A stretch of DNA of 64,000 bases. Origin: Alphaproteobacteria bacterium (GTDB lineage Bacteria > Pseudomonadota > Alphaproteobacteria > Caulobacterales > Aquidulcibacteraceae). Numbering within the stretch: position 1 is the first letter of the stretch; each line of letters opens with the position of its first letter. The notes beneath the pieces are model-generated. The model was not told the DNA's origin and ran no database searches. It was given only the letters and a program-made list of their open reading frames with translations. The stretch lies in assembly GCA_016124655.1 (NCBI GenBank), contig WGNI01000002.1, positions 434,001 to 498,000 on the forward strand, written 5' to 3'. The translations under genes and the position numbers were made by a program. Of this stretch, positions 48,087-55,495 are shown in pieces.

Positions 48087-48935
48087 TCAGCGCAACGCTT
48101 GCGGGAACGTCGGCAGGCTGACGAAATCCTCCGGCACGTGCTGGCGGATTACGCGCGCGCCGGTTTCCGAGGCGATCGCCTCGATGCGGTCCATGCTGGC
48201 GAGGGTTTGATCGCGGTTGACGTTGAAGCGCGGCACGCGGCGCGCGGCGCGGCTTTCGGCCATGTGATACATGTCTCCGGTCAAAAGAACTGGTCCGGCC
48301 TGCGGCAGGTTCACCAGGAGCACTGTATGGCCCGGCGTGTGGCCGGGCGTCTGGAGGATGCGCACGCTGCCGTCGCCGAAGACGTCATAATCGCCGTCGC
48401 CTTCGATCAACACCGTCGGGGCGGTTTCAAGCGCGGCGTAGGCGGCGAATTGCTGCGCATCGGCGCGGGCTTCATCGCGAAACGCATAGGCGCGCTCATC
48501 GGCGTCGACAATCCAGGTCGAGGCCGCGAATTTCCCGCCATTGCCGATATGGTCGAAATGGCTGTGCGAAATGGAAAAGAATTCGATGTCCGCGGGCGTC
48601 ATGGCGAGCTGCGCGAGCTGATCGGTCAGCTTGCGCTCCACCGTCAGCGTGAAGCCGCCGGAGCGCACGGTTGAGTTGGGCGCATCATGGATTTCCTCCG
48701 GAACGCCTGCATCCCACAACAGATCGCCGCTGGGATGACGGATCAGATAGCACGGCACCACGAGCGCGCGCTCCTGACGGTCATAGGCGCCGTCGTCGGC
48801 GAAGATGCCCGCATCGTCGATCACGCCGCGCCCGCAATCGATCGCATAGAGGCTCACGTCCGGCGGCGGCGGCGGCCGGGAGGCGCAGGCGGCGAGCGCG
48901 AGCGCAGCGGCGGCGACAGTGAAGAGATGGCGCAA
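48087..48935 (-). CDS. metallo-beta-lactamase-fold lipoprotein, lactonase-like
   Basis: The 282-residue protein has a lipoprotein signal (RHLFTVAAAALALAACAS, lipobox LAAC), then the MBL-fold zinc motif SHSHFDHIGN, the GHTPGHTVLL His and the TGDMYH Asp. The layout resembles AHL-lactonase-type (AiiA-like) enzymes, but the substrate is unknown. The start is TTG 48935, chosen because AGGAGG lies six bases upstream and the signal peptide starts there. It lies next to prmA. Confidence 0.85.
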   Translation of the reverse strand: MRHLFTVAAAALALAACASRPPPPPDVSLYAIDCGRGVIDDAGIFADDGAYDRQERALVVPCYLIRHPSGDLLWDAGVPEEIHDAPNSTVRSGGFTLTVERKLTDQLAQLAMTPADIEFFSISHSHFDHIGNGGKFAASTWIVDADERAYAFRDEARADAQQFAAYAALETAPTVLIEGDGDYDVFGDGSVRILQTPGHTPGHTVLLVNLPQAGPVLLTGDMYHMAESRAARRVPRFNVNRDQTLASMDRIEAIASETGARVIRQHVPEDFVSLPTFPQALR

Positions 48936-48972
48936 GGCGTCCTCCTGAGATGGTTCTTGATTTTGAAACGAA

Positions 48973-50148
48973 TTACAGCGCGATCGGCGTGACGAGCTTG
49001 TCTTCTTTCCATTCGCCGACAAATTGCGGTTCGCCGGTCGCGCTCCAGAGCACGCCGAGGCCGTTATAGTCGTCGGTGAGCCATTCGCCTTCATAGCGGC
49101 GACCGTCGGGGAAGGACTGCACGCCGGCGCCGGTGCGCGGGCCCTCGCGCTGGGCGCCGAGATAAAGCGCGCCGCTGCGCCAGGTGTAGACGCCATATCC
49201 ATGGCGCTTGTCGTTCAGCCATTCGCCTTCATAGCGCAGCGAGCCGGCCTTGTTGTTTTCGTTTTGCGCGAAGTTATGCACGCCCGAGCCGCTGGAATCT
49301 CCGGCATGGAAGCCGCCGGCATAGAGATCGCCGTCGCTTGTGCCGCCGTGCCAGTAGAACACGCCCAAGCCTTCGCGGTTGTTGTTCTTGAATTCGCCCT
49401 CATAGCGATGGCCCGAGCCGTCATATGTGCGCACCGCATAGCCGTTTTCGCCGGCGCGGGCGCGGCGGGCGGCGTCTTCGCCGCGTTCGGCGGCGGCGAG
49501 CGCGTTGAACTGCGCGCTCAAGCCCGCCAGTTCGGCGCGGCGGGCGGCCTCCGCGGCCAGGCGCACGCGGGGATTGATCAGCGCAAGGTTGAAGCGTGCG
49601 TGGTGGGCGACGGCGGCGCGCAGCGCCTGCTCGAGCTGGATCGCCAAATGCGGGGGCAGGCCGGAGGCGGCGGAGGCGACCGGGGTCTGCGCCATGCCGA
49701 CCGCGGCCTGCGCCTTGGCTTGTGCGGAGGGGCTGCCCATCGGTCCGCGCGTGGGCGCGCCGGGCTCGCCGATCAGGCGCTCGATGGATTCAATCAGGCG
49801 CGCGAGCGGCGGCACGCCCTGGCGCCAGCCGATGATGTCGACGGCCTGCTGCTGGCCGAAGCCCAAGGGCGGATTGACGCTTGCCCAGCGGGCCTGCACC
49901 AGCGCGCCTTGCGCCTTCGCCCAGCCGGCTTCGTCGAGCACGAAATCGGAGGCGATGGATTCATCGCACCACAACACCACCGCGCAGCGCGCGCTGGAGA
50001 GTTCGGTCTCGATTTCGCGGCGATATTGCTCGCCTTCGGTGAGGCGCGCATCGAACCAGACGTCCCAGCCGTGCGCGCGCAGCGCCGCGGCGAGACGGTC
50101 AACGATTTCGCGGCGCGACCGCTTATAGGAGATAAAGACATCAGCCAT
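48973..50148 (-). CDS. TIR-domain protein with C-terminal MORN repeats
   Basis: The 391-residue protein has an N-terminal TIR domain (1-135: MADVFISYKRSRREIVDRLA, WDVWFDARLTEGEQYRREIETEL, AVVLWCDESIASDFVLDEAGWA). The Glu in IETEL lines up with the catalytic-type Glu of NAD-cleaving TIRs. A central helical part follows. The C-terminus has five MORN-like repeats (HRYEGEFKNNNREGLGVFYW, LRYEGEWLNDKRHGYGVYTW, RRYEGEWLTDDYNGLGVLWS and two weaker ones). MORN repeats may bind lipid. No membrane helix or signal is seen, so it is cytoplasmic. Confidence 0.9.
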   Translation of the reverse strand: MADVFISYKRSRREIVDRLAAALRAHGWDVWFDARLTEGEQYRREIETELSSARCAVVLWCDESIASDFVLDEAGWAKAQGALVQARWASVNPPLGFGQQQAVDIIGWRQGVPPLARLIESIERLIGEPGAPTRGPMGSPSAQAKAQAAVGMAQTPVASAASGLPPHLAIQLEQALRAAVAHHARFNLALINPRVRLAAEAARRAELAGLSAQFNALAAAERGEDAARRARAGENGYAVRTYDGSGHRYEGEFKNNNREGLGVFYWHGGTSDGDLYAGGFHAGDSSGSGVHNFAQNENNKAGSLRYEGEWLNDKRHGYGVYTWRSGALYLGAQREGPRTGAGVQSFPDGRRYEGEWLTDDYNGLGVLWSATGEPQFVGEWKEDKLVTPIAL

Positions 50149-50191
50149 GTTCGCCCTGCGCCTTCGCGCGGGACCCTAGCCGCCGATGCGC

Positions 50192-50761
50192 TCAGTCGGC
50201 AAGCAGTTCGGCGAGGTTGAGCGGTCCGGAAACGCCGGGCGCCGAAAGCGGCTGATCAAAGGGGATGCTCGCGGGCTCGCCGTATACGCCGTCTGTCAGC
50301 GTGTGCACGAGCGTGACTTTGTTGATGACGTCGACGATCCAATAGAGCGGCACGCCATAGGCGGAATACAATTGCGCCTTGACGCTGCGATCGCGCGCCA
50401 GGCTTGTTTCCGCAATCTCGCAGACGAGCAGCGTATCCGGACCGCGCACGTCATTCACGCGCAGCGCGGCGGGGAAGAGGAAGAAGTCCGGCTCAGGCTC
50501 CTGTTCATCGTCCAGACGCAGGGGGCCGTCGGGGGCGAGGTCCACGTCCTCCGGCAAACGACGTAGAATCCAGGAAATCAGTTTCTGTTTTGCGTTCCAG
50601 TGCGGCGGGCCTTCCGACGGCATTTCGAACAGCTCTCCGTGGATCAGCTCCAGCCGCTCCTTATCTTGAAGCACGCCGGCCGCCGCCATGCGCTGCACGT
50701 CCGCGCTGGTGAAGCGGCGGCGCTTGAGTTGCGGGGCGGGGGGCGCGGATGATCCGTCCAT
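50192..50761 (-). CDS. Uma2-family (DUF820) protein
   Basis: The 189-residue protein has the Uma2 fold: RFTSADVQRMAAAGVLQDKE, RLELIHGELFEMPSEGPPH, EPEPDFFLFP with the metal-type Asp, TLLVCEIAETS (Glu) and the DRSVKAQLYSAYGVPLYWIVD signature. It is a paralogue of the Uma2 gene in the dcw cluster. It lies just upstream of the TIR-MORN gene on the same strand (43-base gap) and may be co-transcribed. Role unknown. Confidence 0.86.
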   Translation of the reverse strand: MDGSSAPPAPQLKRRRFTSADVQRMAAAGVLQDKERLELIHGELFEMPSEGPPHWNAKQKLISWILRRLPEDVDLAPDGPLRLDDEQEPEPDFFLFPAALRVNDVRGPDTLLVCEIAETSLARDRSVKAQLYSAYGVPLYWIVDVINKVTLVHTLTDGVYGEPASIPFDQPLSAPGVSGPLNLAELLAD

Positions 50762-50933
50762 GCGCTGAGCTTAGCATTGTCCTTCTGGGCGGGCGAGACT
50801 TGCGCCGCGCTGGCGGGCATTGGGACACTTCCGCATTGAAGACTGGTGGCGTCCTGGGGCTGGGCTTGCGTCATGCCGGAGGGCCGTGGTTTGCGGCGCA
50901 GAACCGGAAACCAGTTGTTCGTTTTGCGCTGGG

Positions 50934-50963
50934 TTCCGGATCGCGCCTCCGGCGCGTCCGGAA
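50934..50963. repeat. small palindrome, same family as 9355-9389
   Basis: TTCCGGA and TCCGGAA arms around a CGCGCCTCCGGCGCG-like core, followed by TGACG. The stretch 50762-51059 has no gene and holds only this and the next hairpin. Confidence 0.55.
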
Positions 50964-50989
50964 TGACGGCGTCAAATCAAATGTCAAAT

Positions 50990-51029
50990 GGGGACACTTC
51001 CAATTTTGCGTAGAAATGGAAGTGTCCCC
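50990..51029. repeat. 13-base-arm hairpin (GGGGACACTTCC type)
   Basis: Arms GGGGACACTTCCA/TGGAAGTGTCCCC with a 14-base AT-rich centre. A half-copy (TGGGACACTTCC) is at about 50819-50830. Such repeats often flank REP-associated or IS-type mobile sequences; no transposase gene is here. It lies 30 bases past the uvrD stop codon and could end its transcript. Confidence 0.6.
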
Positions 51030-51059
51030 GATCCGGGCATGGGCCGCCGGCGCCGGTGA

Positions 51060-53603
51060 TCACGCCGCGTTGGCGGGGATGACGAAGGTATCGATCACTT
51101 TCTTCTCGCCGGCCTTTTCGAAATCGATGGTGAGTTTGTTGCCTTCGATGATGCGGATCCGGCCATAGCCGAACTTCTGATGAAACACGCGTTCGCCCAG
51201 CGCAAAGCGCGCATCGTCGGCGCCGCTCTTGGCGACGAGGCGGGATTCGCCGTCGATGATTGGCGGCGCGGTGAATGGGCGGCCGCCGGCGGTGCGTTCC
51301 TGCGCGCGCTTCCAGCCGGGGCTGGAATAGCCGGACGTAAAGCCGCCGCCGGGCGCATAGGCGTCAAAGCGTGAGAAGCTTTTGTCGCTCACGCCTTGAT
51401 GCGCGTAGCCGGTTTCGGAGATCGCATCGACCGCCTCGTGCGGCAATTCATCGACAAAGCGCGAGGGCAGAACGCTTTGCCAGCGGCCGTGAATTTGCCG
51501 GTTCGCCGCAAATGAAATGCGCGCGCTTTGCCGCGCCCGCGTGATGCCGACATAAGCGAGCCGGCGTTCTTCCTCCAAGCCTTTCTCGCCGTTTTCCTCA
51601 ATCGAGCGCTGAGACGGAAACACCGTCTCCTCCCAGCCGGGCAATAACACCAAGGGCCATTCGAGGCCCTTTGCGGCGTGCAGCGTGGAGAGATGGACTT
51701 CCTCGCCGCCGTCGCCGGTCTCGATGTCGAGCACGAGCGAGACGTGCTCCATGTAGGCGGCGAGCGTATCAAACTGGCCCATCGCTTGAACCAATTCTTT
51801 CAAATTCTCCAAACGTGTTTGCGCGGTGGGCGATTTGTCGTTCTGCAGCACGGCGGTGTAGCCGCTTTCGTCGAGCACGGTTTCGGCCAGATCGACATGC
51901 GATACGGTTTGCGCCTGCGCGCGCCAGCGATCCAGATCGGCGATGAAGGTGCGCAAACTTGTGCGCGCTTTCAGCGGCAGATCATCCGTGCGCGCGAGTT
52001 CGCGCGCGGCGGCCATCAACGAGCGATAGCGGTACGACCCGCCGCGCGGCGGTTCATCCAAGGTCACGACTTCGCCGGTGTCGGCGTCAAACAGCGGGCC
52101 GTCCTCGGTGACGAAGCGCTGCGGCGGTCTGGCCGCGGCGGCATGGATTTTCTGCACCGCGCCTTCGCCGAGCCCGCGCTTGGGCTGATTGATGATGCGT
52201 TCGAAGGCGAGGTCGTCGTCTTCGGATTGAATGAGGCGCAGATAGGCGTGGGCGTCGCGCACTTCGGCGCGCTCGAAAAAGCGCGGGCCGCCGATCACCT
52301 TGTAAGGGATGCGCAGCATCAGGAATCGTTCTTCAAACGCCCGCATCTGCCAGGCCGCGCGCACGAGGACGGCGATGTCGGAATAGGCGTGACGCAAACC
52401 CTCTCCCCTTGCGGGAGAGGGTGGCGGCGAAGCCGCCGGGTGAGGGGTGTCGGCGCCCTGCAGAGCCAGCGTCGCGCTGTCACCCCTCATCCGGCCCTTC
52501 GGGCCACCTTCTCCCACAAGGGGAGAAGGACGTTCAGCAATCCACGCCTCGATATCATCGGCGATCATGCGGGCTTCGGCTTCGCCGTCCCACACGCCGC
52601 GCACTTTTACGCGTTCGCCTAGTTCATCGTCGGTCCACAGCGTCTTGCCGAGGCGGCCGCGATTGTGATCGATCAGCCGCGCGGCGGCGGACAGAATATG
52701 GCCGGTGGAGCGATAATTGCGCTCCAGGCGAACGACTTTCGCGCCTGGGAAATCGCGCTCGAAGCGCAGGATGTTGTCGACCTCGGCGCCGCGCCAGCCA
52801 TAGATGGATTGGTCGTCGTCGCCGACCACGCACAGATTGTTGGAGCCCTGGGCCAGCAGCCGCAGCCACAAATATTGCGCGACGTTTGTGTCCTGATACT
52901 CGTCCACCATCAGATAGCTGATCTTGCGATGATACTCCGCCAGCACGTCCGGCCGGTTGGAGAAGATCGTGATCATGTGCACGAGCAGATCGCCGAAATC
53001 GCAGGCGTTCAGGATTTTCAGGCGATCCTGATAGAGCCCGTAAAGATCGGCGCCGCGGCCATCGGCGAAGCCATAGGCCTCGCCTTTCGGCACTTTATCC
53101 GGCGTCAACGCACGGTTTTTCCAGCCGTCGATCTGGCCGGCGAGATTGCGCGCGGGCCAGCGTTTTTCGTCGATGTTCTCCGCCTCGATGATTTGTTTCA
53201 ACAGGCGGATCTGATCGTCGGTATCGAGGATCGTGAAGCTCGACTTCAAGCCGACGAGTTCGGCGTGGCTGCGCAACATTTTCGCGGAAATGGAATGAAA
53301 CGTGCCGAGCCAGGGCAGGCCCGCGCCGCCTGGGCCGACGAGATGCTCCACGCGCTCGCGCATTTCGCGCGCGGCCTTGTTGGTGAAGGTGACGGCGAGG
53401 ATTTGCCATGGCTTGGCGCGGCTCGTGGCCATCAGGTGCGCCAGGCGCGTGGTCAGGACGCGCGTCTTGCCGGTGCCGGCCCCGGAGAGAACCAGAAGCG
53501 GGCCGTCGAGCGCCTCGACCGCGGCGCGCTGCTCGGGGTTGAGGCCGTCGAGATAGGGCGCCTGGGCCATGGCCTGGCGGGAGATGGGAAGGGGGTCGCT
53601 CAT
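51060..53603 (-). CDS. uvrD: UvrD/PcrA-family DNA helicase with inserted repeat peptide
   Basis: The 847-residue SF1 helicase has the Q-motif LNPEQRAAVE, Walker A GAGTGKT at 41-47, the DEYQDTN Walker B box, GDDDQSIYGWRGA, LERNYRS, HLSTLHAAKGLEW and GITRARQSARISFA. It unwinds DNA in repair. ATG 53603 gives the usual N-terminus. Residues about 359-402 are encoded by a palindromic repeat element (52400-52529) inserted in frame between motifs IV and V. No stop is introduced, so the protein is probably full length with a flexible extra loop. Confidence 0.93.
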   Translation of the reverse strand: MSDPLPISRQAMAQAPYLDGLNPEQRAAVEALDGPLLVLSGAGTGKTRVLTTRLAHLMATSRAKPWQILAVTFTNKAAREMRERVEHLVGPGGAGLPWLGTFHSISAKMLRSHAELVGLKSSFTILDTDDQIRLLKQIIEAENIDEKRWPARNLAGQIDGWKNRALTPDKVPKGEAYGFADGRGADLYGLYQDRLKILNACDFGDLLVHMITIFSNRPDVLAEYHRKISYLMVDEYQDTNVAQYLWLRLLAQGSNNLCVVGDDDQSIYGWRGAEVDNILRFERDFPGAKVVRLERNYRSTGHILSAAARLIDHNRGRLGKTLWTDDELGERVKVRGVWDGEAEARMIADDIEAWIAERPSPLVGEGGPKGRMRGDSATLALQGADTPHPAASPPPSPARGEGLRHAYSDIAVLVRAAWQMRAFEERFLMLRIPYKVIGGPRFFERAEVRDAHAYLRLIQSEDDDLAFERIINQPKRGLGEGAVQKIHAAAARPPQRFVTEDGPLFDADTGEVVTLDEPPRGGSYRYRSLMAAARELARTDDLPLKARTSLRTFIADLDRWRAQAQTVSHVDLAETVLDESGYTAVLQNDKSPTAQTRLENLKELVQAMGQFDTLAAYMEHVSLVLDIETGDGGEEVHLSTLHAAKGLEWPLVLLPGWEETVFPSQRSIEENGEKGLEEERRLAYVGITRARQSARISFAANRQIHGRWQSVLPSRFVDELPHEAVDAISETGYAHQGVSDKSFSRFDAYAPGGGFTSGYSSPGWKRAQERTAGGRPFTAPPIIDGESRLVAKSGADDARFALGERVFHQKFGYGRIRIIEGNKLTIDFEKAGEKKVIDTFVIPANAA
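52400..52529. repeat. palindromic element inserted in frame in uvrD
   Basis: Outer arms CTCTCCCCTTGCGGGAGAGG and CCTTCTCCCACAAGGGGAG match the intergenic element at 21129-21274, as do inner GGGTGAGGGGTG and CACCCCTCATCCG. Translation of the minus strand gives the low-complexity peptide PSPLVGEGGPKGRMRG... with no stop codon. This is a repeat that has become coding, similar in kind to the Rickettsia palindromic elements. Confidence 0.88.
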
Positions 53604-53669
53604 TCCGATTCGAAGCTTAAACCATGTTGTTAGCACGAAGCGGGAACGCAATCAGTGCTTGACTGCTAT

Positions 53670-53701
53670 GTAAGTGATAGCTAACCGTAAGTGATGGCTT
53701 A
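53670..53701. promoter_or_regulatory. direct repeats overlapping the ArsR-type gene start
   Basis: GTAAGTGATAGCTA (53670-53683) recurs as GTAAGTGATGGCTTA (53687-53701), a 17-base period, about 1.6 helical turns. The second copy covers the start codon of the ArsR-type regulator, so it is a good autoregulatory operator candidate. Confidence 0.55.
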
Positions 53702-54005
53702 CGATAACGCCTTCGCCGCGATGGCCGATCCGACCCGCAGGACGGTGCTGGAACGGCTGAAGGCGGGACCGCGCACGGTGGGCGACATCGCGGCGGGATT
53801 GCCCGTCAGCCGCCCGGCGGTGTCGCAACATCTGAAGGCGCTGAAGGCGGCCGATCTCGTGCGCGACGAACCGCGCGGCGCCGCGCGGTTGTATCGCTTG
53901 CATGCGCCGGGATTGCAGGCGTTGCGCGCCTATCTCGACGATTTCTGGGACGAAGCGCTGGCGCGCTTCAAGGATCATGCGGAGAGCGAAGATGAGCGTG
54001 ATTGA
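53694..54005 (+). CDS. ArsR-family transcriptional regulator
   Basis: The 103-residue winged-helix protein starts MAYDNAFAAMADPTRRTVLERLKAGPRTVGDIA and has the recognition helix SRPAVSQHLKALKAADLV and wing RGAARLYRL. It lacks the Cys pairs of metal sensors. ArsR genes paired with SRPBCC (AHSA1) proteins are common. ATG 53694 or GTG 53691 may start it. It overlaps the next gene by 14 bases. Confidence 0.9.
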   Translation: MAYDNAFAAMADPTRRTVLERLKAGPRTVGDIAAGLPVSRPAVSQHLKALKAADLVRDEPRGAARLYRLHAPGLQALRAYLDDFWDEALARFKDHAESEDERD

Positions 54006-54468
54006 CCTGGCGCCGATCGTCAAAACCATAATCGTTCGGCGCTCCGCCGTCGACGCGTTTCGCCTTTTTACGGAAGAGATGAGCGCGTGGTGGCCATTGC
54101 GCACGCATTCGCGCGCGCGCAGCGCAGATGGCGAGACGGCTGTGCGCGTCACTGTTGAGCCGTGCGTGGGCGGGCGTGTTTTTGAGACGCTGCGGGACGG
54201 CCGCGCGTTGGAGTGGGGCGAAGTCACCGCGTACGAACCGGGCGCGCATTTCGCGATGCGCTGGACGATGGGCCGCGCGGCGGGATTGGGCACGGATGTG
54301 TCCGTGCGGTTCGACCCGACGTCGGACGGCACGTGCCGCGTGACGCTGCAGCATGATCATTGGGAGCGGCTCGGCGATGACGGCGCGGTTCTGCGCGGGC
54401 AATATGATTCCGGCTGGATCGCCGTGTTTGAACGCGGTTTCGGCGCGCACGCGGGACTGGCCGCGTAA
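53992..54468 (+). CDS. SRPBCC-family (AHSA1-like) protein
   Basis: The 158-residue protein has the START-like fold: IIVRRSAVDAFRLFTEEMSAWWP, VTVEPCVGGRVFE, WGEVTAYEPGAHFAMRWTM, and a C-terminal helix ending FERGFGAHAG. Such proteins bind small hydrophobic ligands or act as co-chaperones. It overlaps the ArsR gene by 14 bases, so both are expressed together. Ligand unknown. Confidence 0.87.
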   Translation: MSVIDLAPIVKTIIVRRSAVDAFRLFTEEMSAWWPLRTHSRARSADGETAVRVTVEPCVGGRVFETLRDGRALEWGEVTAYEPGAHFAMRWTMGRAAGLGTDVSVRFDPTSDGTCRVTLQHDHWERLGDDGAVLRGQYDSGWIAVFERGFGAHAGLAA

Positions 54469-54533
54469 CCGCGGAGGGCGACACGCCCGCTTCGCTTTGC
54501 TAAAGGGCCATGCCGACGAGTCGAGGAGCGGGC

Positions 54534-55409
54534 ATGGCGGATCTCTTCATCTCCTATTCGCGCGAGGACGCTCAGCGCGCGCAGGCGCTCGCGGCGGCGC
54601 TGGAGTCGGAAGGCTTCGACGTGTTCTGGGATCGCGAAATTCCACCGGGCCATACCTGGGCGGAATTTCTGGAAACCAAGTTGAACGACTGCAAGCGCGT
54701 GCTGGTGTTGTGGAGCGGCGCGTCCACGCAATCGCAATGGGTGCGCGAAGAAGCGCGCATGGGTCGCGATCGCGGCAAGCTTGTTCCCGTGATGCTCGAC
54801 GCATCGGCGCCGCCATTCGGGTTTGGCGAAGTGCAGGCCGCCAATCTGGCGGACTGGAACGGTCGGCGCGATCATGCCGGCTTCCAGCGTCTGGTTGCGG
54901 CATTGCGCACCGCGACCGGCGCGCCGCAACCGCAAGCCGCGCCGCAACCGCATTTCACGGGCTCATCGAACACGTTCGCCAGCGGGCCTGCGGCGCCGTC
55001 GTTCGATCCATCGCCGTCCGCCGCGGGATCGCCGGTCGACTACATCCAGAAATGCCTGCGGATGTACGCCAACGGCAATGGCCGGGCGCGGCGGTCCGAG
55101 TTCTGGTGGTTCGCTCTTTTTCAGTTCGGCGTCGGCGTGGTTGCGGGGATCGCGGACGCGGTGTTCTTCGGCTACGGCCAGGGCGGCGTTGCGGCGCTCA
55201 CGCTCATCACAGCGCTTGGGCTGTTGGCGCCGGGCGTGAGCGTCATGGCGCGGCGGTTCCATGATGTGGGGCTCAATGGCTGGCTGGTCGCTGCCGGCTA
55301 TGCGGGCATCCTGCTCTATGGTCTTGGCGCGATCTTCCTTCTGGTTGTGGCGCTGATCCCCGGTCAGCCGAAGCCGAACCAGTACGGGCCCGACCCCAAG
55401 GCCGCGTGA
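54534..55409 (+). CDS. TIR-domain protein with C-terminal DUF805 membrane domain
   Basis: The 291-residue protein has a TIR domain (1-130: MADLFISYSREDAQRAQALA, FDVFWDREIPPGHTWAEFLE, KRVLVLWSGASTQSQWVREEARMGRDRGK) with a Glu in the FLETKL segment that lines up with catalytic TIR Glu residues. A Ser/Pro linker leads to DUF805 (about 170-280: CLRMYANGNGRARRSEFWWF, then three or four membrane helices and RFHDVGLNGW). The TIR would be held at the inner face of the membrane. GAGGAGCGGGC precedes ATG 54534. A paralogue follows after 86 bases. Confidence 0.92.
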   Translation: MADLFISYSREDAQRAQALAAALESEGFDVFWDREIPPGHTWAEFLETKLNDCKRVLVLWSGASTQSQWVREEARMGRDRGKLVPVMLDASAPPFGFGEVQAANLADWNGRRDHAGFQRLVAALRTATGAPQPQAAPQPHFTGSSNTFASGPAAPSFDPSPSAAGSPVDYIQKCLRMYANGNGRARRSEFWWFALFQFGVGVVAGIADAVFFGYGQGGVAALTLITALGLLAPGVSVMARRFHDVGLNGWLVAAGYAGILLYGLGAIFLLVVALIPGQPKPNQYGPDPKAA

Positions 55410-55495
55410 CGGCGGTCACCGGTCAGCGGCGCCAAGCTCTCGCCAGAGCCGCGGCGCATTGCTAATCCTTTCGGCCAAGCTGGAAGGACGTGGCG

